A stretch of 64,000 nt of DNA from Stomorhina lunata. Lineage: Eukaryota > Arthropoda > Insecta > Diptera > Rhiniidae. The notes beneath the pieces were generated by a model. The model did not search any database. It had not been told where the DNA came from and worked only from the letters and a program-made list of their open reading frames with translations. How positions within the stretch are numbered: position 1 is the stretch's first letter; the number at the start of each line of letters is the position of its first letter. The translations under genes were made by a program, and so were the position numbers. The DNA is taken from contig OW121744.1 in assembly GCA_933228675.1 (NCBI GenBank), positions 98,332,526-98,396,525 of the forward strand. The letters run 5' to 3'. This document shows positions 56,761 through 64,000 of this stretch, piece by piece.

Positions 56761-57865
56761 GAGATATAGTATATCAAACGATGCGAAACTGAAAGATCTT
56801 TTGGAATTTCTTGAGGCAGACGAAAAAAATATTTGAAAAAAAAGTTGCGAAAAGTTCTTTAAATTTAAAAATATTTACTTCCGGGTGTTCCGTCATAGGA
56901 TGGGAGCCTTTCAACAATTATATGAGCTTATACTAATTTAGAAAAATGATATTTTTTATCAAGTATTAAATGAAAACTTCTAATACTTCCTGTTACATTA
57001 AAAAAATTATAAAATTGCATTTAAAAAATTGTTGCTAATAAATTTAAAACTTCTCTACAAATTACTTCCGATTTTTCTATTGTTTGCCAATTTTCTTTGC
57101 CAACCTTTAAAAAACAATTCCCTAAATTCGTTACCTCCAAAAAAGAAAAACTTATTGGTCAGTGTGAGGTCCTTTATAAACGATAACCATTGTCTGTATA
57201 TCCTAACACTCCATAACAAATTGTAATAGAAAACAAATAACAACAACCAGTATCTAAAGAATTTTGAAATACCCTTGAGATTTCTACAAAGCGGTGAGAT
57301 TCTTTCAAGTATTTTCTTACAGTTTTTGATAACAAAAATATGAAAAGAAGCAAAACTATGGCTATAAAAAAGATACCCATCAAATCTTCTATATCCAATT
57401 AACGCGTTTTTTGTTAAATACCCACCTCCATGTAATCATTGAGGACTTAGAGAATAATGGTCAGAAGAAAAAACGATCAATGATCGATCGTTTTGCTCTA
57501 AACTACCTGCTGAGATATTTTCTCTATTAACAGAACTAGCCTTTGTCCAGTTGAACTAAAGAATTTTTCCCATTGAATTTGTGTCGATGCTTAGATTTAC
57601 TTCTCAAACCTGTTAAATATCCTTTTTAAATCCTTACTTAAGTATATCGAATTTCTGGAGGATTTGAAATACTTAAAAAATTTTGTTACATAAAAATTGT
57701 TATGTAGAAATTTTGAAATGAAACTATTACATGATTGTTTTATTTCTTTTTTTTGTGTAAAAAATTTAAAGAATTTATGTAAATGCTTTGGAAAATATTT
57801 TCCTATGGATTTGGATTATCATTTCTCATGAACGTTTAAAGACAATTAATTAAATATTGTGATGG
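56761..57865. other. AT-rich sequence, no gene seen
   Basis: The opposed frames 57029-57226, 57246-57055 and 57398-57174 are small and show no motif; one has a hydrophobic N-terminal stretch (IFFIAIVLLLFIFLL) that base composition alone can produce. Confidence 0.4.
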
Positions 57866-59520
57866 ATAAGTTTTTCTACAGAAGAAGTTATGCTGAATAA
57901 GCTTTTCTACAGAAAAAGAAGTGCTGAATAAGTTTTTCTGTATAAAACGTTTAGCAGAATAGGTTTTCTTTATATTAAAAGTTTTTCTAAGTAAAAATTA
58001 TTGATTAAAAAGTTTTCTAAAAAACAAATAATAAGTTTTTCTGTATAAAAAGTTTAGCTGAATAAGTTTATTTTAAAGAAAAAGTTGTTATTAATGAGAA
58101 AAAGTTGTTAAGTTGTGCTAAATAAGGGTTTCTCTAGAAAAAGTAGTGTTGAATACGTTTTTTTTATAGAAAAATATAAGTTTTTTTTATATAAAAAGTT
58201 TAACTGAATAAATTTTTGATAGAAAAAGTTGTGCTGAATAAATTTTTCTATAGAAAAAGTTGTGCTGAATAAGTTTTTCTATAGAAAAAGTTGTGATTAC
58301 AAAGTTTTACTAAAGAAAAAGTTGTGCTGAATACGTTTTTTTCATAAAAATTTGTGCTTAATTAGTTTTTTTCTAGAAAAAGTTATGCTGAATAAGTTTT
58401 TCTCTTAAAAATATGTGCTTAATTAGTCTTTCTATAGAAAAAGTTGTGCAAAATAAGTTTATTTTTAAGAAAAAGTTGTGTTTAATAAGTTTTTCTTTAA
58501 AAATGTTTTGCTAAAAAAGTTTATCTCTAGAAAAAGTAGTGCTGAATAAGATTTTCTATAGAAAAAGTAGTGATGAATAAGTTTTTCTATATAAAAAGTT
58601 TAACTGAGTAAATTTCCGATAGAAAAAGTTGTGCTGAATTAGTTTTTCTGTAGAAAACGTTTTGCCGAATAAGATTTGCTATAGAAAACGTTGTGCTGAA
58701 TAAATTTTTCTATAGAAAAAGTTTTGCTGAATAAATTTTTCTATGTAAAAAGTTGTTATTACAAAGTTTTACTAAAGAAAAAGTCGTGCTGAATACGTTT
58801 TTCTCATAAAAATTTGTGCTTAATTAGTTTTTTTTCTAGAAAAAGTTATGCTGAATAAGTTTTTTTTTTTATAGATAAAGTAGTGCTAAATATGTTTTTC
58901 TATATAAAAAGTTTAATTAAGTAAATTTTCTCTTGGCAAAGTTGTGCTGAATTATTTTTTCTCTAGAAAAAGTTTTGCTGAATAAATTTTTCTATAGATA
59001 AAGTTGTGATAAATAAGTTTTTCCCCAAAAAAAGTTATGCTGAATAAGTTTTTTTATATAAATAGTTTAACAAAATACATTTTCTATACAAAAAGTTGTG
59101 TTGAATAAGTTTTTCTCTAGAAAAAGTTGTGCTGAATAAGTTTTTTCATAAAAAAAGTTGTGCTGAATAAATTTTTCTATGTGAATCGTTGTGAGTATAG
59201 AATTTTTCTAAAGAAAAAGTGGTGCTGAATAAGTTTTTCTATAGAAAATACTCTTCGTAATAAGTTTTTTTTTTCTAGTTTTTAAAAGAAACAATTTTGC
59301 TGAATTAGTTTTTCACTTGAAAAAGTTGTGCTGAATAAGTTTTTCTATAGAAAATGTTGTGATAAATAAATTTTTCTACGTAAATGGTTGTGATTATAAA
59401 GTTTGTCTTAAGAAAAAGCGGTGCTGAATAAGTTTTCCTATAGAAAATACTCTTCGCAATAAGTTTTCCCTAGTTTTTTAATAGAAACAATTTTAATTGA
59501 TAAATTTTATATAGAATAAA
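57866..59520 (+). repeat. 31-bp CTATAG-core satellite, GTGCTGAATAAG linker (orientation 1)
   Basis: About 50 monomers: GTGCTGAATAAG, TTTTTCTATAGAAAAA, GTT. Diverged throughout, with core changes such as CTCTAG, CTTTAA and TATATAA. Its reverse complement is the array at 61396-62812. Confidence 0.93.
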
Positions 59521-59668
59521 ATGTGATATATTCCTTTTTTTTATACAAAAGCTAAATTTAATAAATTTGTTGAAGAATTTATGTAGGAAAACTCTAGTGA
59601 CCAAGAAATGTCGATTCAGAAAATTATTTAGTTCTGCCACTAGGAATTATTTTCTTATAAATATATTC

Positions 59669-59768
59669 GGTGGTACTCCTTAACTGCTTTAGAGGTTGTT
59701 GTCATAGCTATAAAGCGAAATAGGCAGTTAAGGCAAGAACCGTAGAACACAATGTTTTATGTGCCACC
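59669..59768. repeat. Nested inverted repeat, fold-back
   Basis: GGTGGTACTCC and CCTTAACTGC on the left are complemented by GGCAGTTAAGG and GTGCCACC on the right, giving a broken stem of about 18 pairs around a ~38-base loop. It lies between the two opposed arrays. No TA or TTAA duplication is evident. Confidence 0.6.
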
Positions 59769-59875
59769 TGGCGTCGAAAATAAAAAGGTTTGGCATTGAA
59801 TTTACTTAGCAAAGACACAAACAATTTTTATATATTTAATATTTATTCAAACGGATAAAGAAAGTAATTTTTTAG

Positions 59876-59924
59876 TGTAAAATTTTTCTATAGAAAAACT
59901 TGTGTTCAGCACAAATAAGTAGGG
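59876..59924 (-). repeat. First inverted monomers of the GTGCTGAA satellite
   Basis: AATTTTTCTATAGAAAAACT followed by TGTGTTCAGCACAAATAAG: one to two monomers in reverse orientation, cut by the LINE end that follows. Confidence 0.8.
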
Positions 59925-60144
59925 GATTAATTTTGGGTTCAGCATTCTTAAGCGACCTAAACGATCTGGCTGGTATTGATATCTGCCAATTTAAAAGCTT
60001 TTTAATGCGCTCGGGATGGTTCAACAGACAAAGCTAGTTATATGTTATTTCACTAGCTTCCGTGGTATTACAATGGTCTTCGTAGTCTAAGTGAGTCTGT
60101 CTTTCTTTTCTTTTAACTTTAACTTTAACCTAACCAAACCTAAC
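59925..60144 (+). mobile_element. 3' end of an R1/LOA-type LINE inserted in the satellite
   Basis: GTATTACAATGGTCTTCGTA, GTCTAAGTGAG and a tail of TTTAACTTTAACCTAACC type match the 3' region known from LOA/R1-like elements of flies. Upstream in one frame: LSDLNDLAGIDICQFKSFLM and RSGWF, the usual end of the ORF. Satellite resumes directly after it at about 60145. Confidence 0.6.
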
Positions 60145-60265
60145 TTCTTCAGCAGAAATTTTTCTATAGAAAAATTTGCTTTAGAAAAAATTTTGCTTTA
60201 GAAAAACTTATTCAGCACAAATTTTTCTATAGAAAAACTTATTCAGCATAACATTTTCTTTAGAG
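60145..60265 (-). repeat. Satellite monomers between LINE end and unique DNA
   Basis: Three to four degraded monomers with CTTATTCAGCA and TTTTTCTATAGAAAAA, orientation as in 61396-62812. Confidence 0.8.
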
Positions 60266-61395
60266 AAACTCTTAATATAATAGCACTTTTTTATACTACA
60301 TATCAAAGCAAATATTTATTGCAGATTATCTTTAACGATATTTAAAAACACTTATTATTTTTTGCTTAATTTTCCCATGGAAGGGTTCATACTCCACCTC
60401 TACTCGTCTGCCGCGATAGCCATTATAAACATTTTAAAGTTTAGAATTTTTAACACTAAGCCTGCTTTATGTCAATTCTTTTAGCTTTTATTGTGCCACG
60501 AAAAATGTGTAGTCCAAAAAGGGGAGAAACTTTTTTTTTATGATTTTGAAAATTTCATAAAGTTGGAGGAACAAAAAAAAAAAAAAGAAAAACTAAAGGC
60601 TTTAGTCGCTAATAACAGGAACAGAAGGCAGAAGACAGACGAAACTTACCATTAGAATGTGTTTATAATTGTGTGCGTTATACACATACACAGCATTTAA
60701 TGTGTGTGAGATTTTTGAATGCATGAGTATGTGTGTGTGTGTAAGGATTGACCATATACCCGTAGTCTTTATTCAAACTCTTTCCAATCATTATTTTGTA
60801 GAACGTTTGTAATTTTTTTTTGTTATATTTCTTTTGGTCATTTGATAAATTGGCATTTGGTTGCCATGTTTTTCCATACACCCAGAGGGGGAGTTTTTCG
60901 CTAAAAATACAAAAAAATAGAAACAAATTTTATTTCACAAATTTTTTCACTTTTTCAAAAAAGAAAACTAAAAAACTGCCAAATTTTTGTGTATTCTATG
61001 AAATCATTCATTGACTTTGTATAAAACGCGTAGAATAATATTTTTGTAAAATGGGAAAAAGATAGAAAATGAAAAAAATCCGTAGGTCCTTGTGTCATAT
61101 ACATATAAAAGTATGTATGTGTGTGTGTTATAATTCGTTTGTTGGTATTGGTGTTTGCTGATAATAATGCTGGTTTTTTTTGTTCCTTAATTTTTTTACT
61201 ATTTATCTTGTGTTATATAGGAGTTGGATAATGTTCTGCTTTTTTTGAGTCCTGTGTTTTTTAGTTCATTTTTCGATTTCTTTTTTTGAAAAATAAACAG
61301 TTTTTGGTGTCTAACTAAATTGAAATGATTATCGTTTTGGTCACTTGAGATAAAAGGAAGCAGTTAAAGAATAGAGAAAATCCATAACTACACAT
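60266..61395. other. Unique-looking island between satellite parts
   Basis: It includes simple TGTGTG/ACACAC tracts near 60680-60745 and 61111-61129. Frames 60926-60678 and 60820-61014 overlap on opposite strands and have no domain motif. Confidence 0.45.
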
Positions 61396-62812
61396 ATAAC
61401 AAGTTATTCAGCTTAAATTTTTATATAGGAATTTTTTTTTTACTTATATTTGTCTATAAAAAACATCTTCAGCACAACTTTTTCTAAGGAAAAACTTGTT
61501 CAGCATAATTTCTTCTAAAGAAAAACTTGTTCAGCGTAACTATTTCTAAAGAAAAACTTATTCAGCACAACTTTTTCTAAAGAAAAACTTGTTCAGCACA
61601 ACTTTTTCTAAAGAAAAACTTGTTCAGCACAACTTTTTCTATAGAAAAACTTGTTCAGCACAACTTTTTCTATAGAAAAACTTGTTCAGCACAACTTTTT
61701 CTATAGAAAAACTTGTTCAGCACAACTTTTTCTATAGAAAAACTTGTTCAGCACAACTTTTTCTAAAGAAAAACTTGTTCAGCACAACTTTTTCTATAGA
61801 AAAACTTGTTTAGCACAACTTTTTCTAAAGAAAAACTTGTTCAGCACAACTTTTTCTAAAGAAAACCTTATTCAGCACAACTTTTTCTATAGAAAAACTT
61901 GTTCAGCACAACTTTTTCTATAGAAAAACTTGTTCAGCACAACTTTTTCTATAGAAAAACTTGTTCAGCACAACTTTTTCTATAGAAAAACTTGTTCAGC
62001 ACAACTTTTTCTATAGAAAAACTTGTTCAGCACAACTTTTTCTATAGAAAAACTTGTTCAGCACAACTTTTTCTATAGAAAAACTTGTTCAGCACAACTT
62101 TTTCTATAGAAAAACTTGTTCAGCACAACTTTTTCTATAGAAAAACTTGTTCAGCACAACTTTTTCTATAGAAAAACTTGTTGAGCACAACTTTTTCTAT
62201 AGAAAAACTTGTTCAGCACAACTTTTTCTATAGAAAAACTTGTTGAGCACAACTTTTTCTATAGAAAAACTTGTTGAGCACAACTTTTTCTATAGAAAAA
62301 CTTGTTGAGCACAACTTTTTCTATAGAAAAACTTGTTGAGCACAACTTTTTCTATAGAAAAACTTGTTGAGCACAACTTTTTCTATAGAAAAACTTGTTG
62401 AGCACAACTTTTTCTATAGAAAAACTTGTTGAGCACAACTTTTTCTATAGAAAAACTTGTTGAGCACAACTTTTTCTATAGAAAAACTTGTTGAGCACAA
62501 CTTTTTCTATATAAAAACTTGTTGAGCACAACTTTTTCTATAGAAAAACTTGTTGAGCACAACTTTTTCTATAGAAGAACTTGTTGAGCACAACTTTTTC
62601 TATAGAAAAACTTGTTGAGCACAACTTTTTCTATAGAAAAACTTGTTCAGCACAACTTTTTCTATAGAAAAACTTGTTCAGCACAACTTTTTCTATAGAA
62701 AAACTTGTTCAGCACAACTTTTTCTATAGAAAAACTTGTTTAGCACAACTTTTTCTATAGAAAAACTTGTTCAGCACAACTTTTTCTATAGAAAATCATG
62801 TTTATGTTCTTA
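61396..62812 (-). repeat. 31-bp CTATAG-core satellite, CTTGTTCAGCAC linker (orientation 2)
   Basis: About 45 monomers: CAGCACAAC, TTTTTCTATAGAAAAA region, CTTGTT, 31 bp. Very homogeneous from 61600. Units in 61490-61620, 61755-61775 and 61825-61870 use CTAAAG for CTATAG. A block of 13 consecutive monomers (about 62235-62625) has TTGAGCAC instead of TTCAGCAC. Confidence 0.95.
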
Positions 62813-64000
62813 TTTAGCAAAAGTTTTTCTTCAGAATACCTTATTCAGTATTTTTTGGTCTATAGAAATTTAATTTATTCTTCATTTTTCTATAGAAAAA
62901 ATAATTATAGCCATAGTTATGCCAATGTCTAGTCATAGTCTGAACATTATTTTACCTTAATTACTCAAATAATCCTGAATTTATACCAAATCCTTTAGCA
63001 CCTATAAAACCATCATCCTATTTTATGTTTTATCCTCGAAATATTAAAACATTCAACCATTCCCTTATTGTTTTAAGACTAATTTCATTTATTTTATTTG
63101 ATATTTTTTATATGTTTTATCAAATGAGCATTCTTTACGTCCTGCCACCAAATAAGTATGCTACACTAAATTTATTTGAAAAAATTTTCGTTTATTATAA
63201 AAAGAATGGCAAAAAATCTTCTTCTTGATGCTAAAATAAATATAAAACATAAAAAATTAAAGCTTATTTCGCCATTTTTAATTTCCTACTCCTCTGCGAG
63301 TGTTTGTCGTAAATAGACGCCAAAGGACAATAACTATGTAAGAACAACATTTGGAGAATGGTTTGTTGGTCAGTCGTCAGCAACATCATCAGGCTCATAA
63401 GAGCAATTTCTACTAGAACTTCTACTACTCACAAACATAAGTATAGCAATATTTTTTCGCTAAAAAACTATGTATTTTTCCTGCTAAAAATAGCAAAAAG
63501 CTAATAAAACAAAACTCGGGGAGAAAAAAATTGTAATAAAAAAATTAAAATGAAATAAAAACGAATTAAAATCTAACGAGAGCCAACGTAGCAATAAAAA
63601 CAGCGACTATGACTTCAACTTCAACAATCACTCCTGGAAAAGGACATGTTCTTATATTGTGTTTGTATTGCAAACATAGTTTTTCTTTTTAACTTTTTTT
63701 TGTATTTTTTATTAATGTTCTCATATGACCATATGAAAGCCTGACTGTATCTAGTTTGTAGCGGGTAAAATAATAAGAAAAAAAAACTTTAGTAATAATA
63801 TTTAGAGGATCCCTTTATGCACGTACGTGTCCTGTAATGGTTTTTAGTAAAATTGCCTCCATTTTTTTCTAAAGCCTGCAGTTGTTTTTAAGTATTTACG
63901 CGTTAAATGGTGGATATTTTTTTGTGAGTATATTTCTAGGAGGAAAAAATAATATTTATTTTGTATACAAAGACAATTAAGCAAATCTAAGGATTTAGTT
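62813..64000. other. Array margin and AT-rich sequence, no gene called
   Basis: 62890-62950 has ATAGCCATAGTTATG and GTCTAGTCATAGTCTGAAC, the words that flank other arrays. After it lies AT-rich sequence. A 26-codon ATG frame at 63610-63690 (MTSTSTITPGKGH...) has a plausible upstream purine context but no splice or domain support, so no gene is called. Confidence 0.4.

Noticed and set aside
63380..63400. CTGATGATG on the minus strand near 63390
   Set aside because: Lacks stem II and GAAA; not a ribozyme.
63610..63690. Short ATG frame as a possible first coding exon of a host gene
   Set aside because: No donor site in frame that I can defend, no domain, and only 26 codons.

Overview
The window looks like AT-rich, transposon- and satellite-dense, non-genic DNA from a higher dipteran; a calyptrate fly (blow-fly or house-fly group) is my inference from the combination of repeat types and retrotransposon families, not something the sequence proves. 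I find no convincing intact host protein-coding gene, no functional tRNA or rRNA, and no CRISPR. Nearly all long open frames are by-products of short-period repeats or pieces of dead retrotransposons.

Layout. 1-2490: two fragments of different non-LTR retrotransposons, both on the minus strand. 4321-4572: a small inverted-repeat element. 5160-7085: first CTATAG-core satellite array. 7125-7790: three copies of a ~265-bp repeat. 10426-12830: a 31-bp minisatellite split by a 1.3-kb inserted element. 12931-13445: a mosaic LINE remnant. 15726-18490: a large, very homogeneous 31-bp satellite. 20000-22625: a 5'-truncated LOA/R1-like LINE (minus). 24299-25560: an unidentified broken coding relic with an RS-rich stretch (minus). 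26835-28195 and 31331-32000: arrays of a 31-bp repeat carrying TATCGATA. 28270-28671: a candidate solo LTR. 30056-31330: the 15.7-kb satellite again, in reverse orientation. 32895-35690: a 21-bp GATC satellite with higher-order repeats. 36746-38935: another CTATAG array, interrupted by a Penelope-like fragment with a recognisable hammerhead ribozyme on the minus strand (37150-37218). 39068-39262: an 18-bp repeat of TGAGTCA. 40700-44340: 400-bp and 140-bp tandem repeats. 46690-49430: a CR1-like LINE holding a nested tRNA-headed SINE with target-site duplication. 50206-53960: a run of small DNA elements and dispersed repeats. 55791-56574: a (GACA)n tract. 57866-62812: two opposed arrays of a further 31-bp CTATAG satellite.

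The unifying observation is that about one fifth of the window is made of one structural design: monomers of about 31 bp, close to three helical turns, each with a palindromic TTTTCTATAGAAAA-type core and an exchangeable linker. At least four linker types are present, each in both orientations, and one junction (31230-31345) shows a stepwise change from one linker to another. The TATCGATA linker matches the DRE core bound in Drosophila by DREF and overlapped by BEAF-32 (CGATA). This modular satellite superfamily and the hammerhead ribozyme are the two points I would follow up first.
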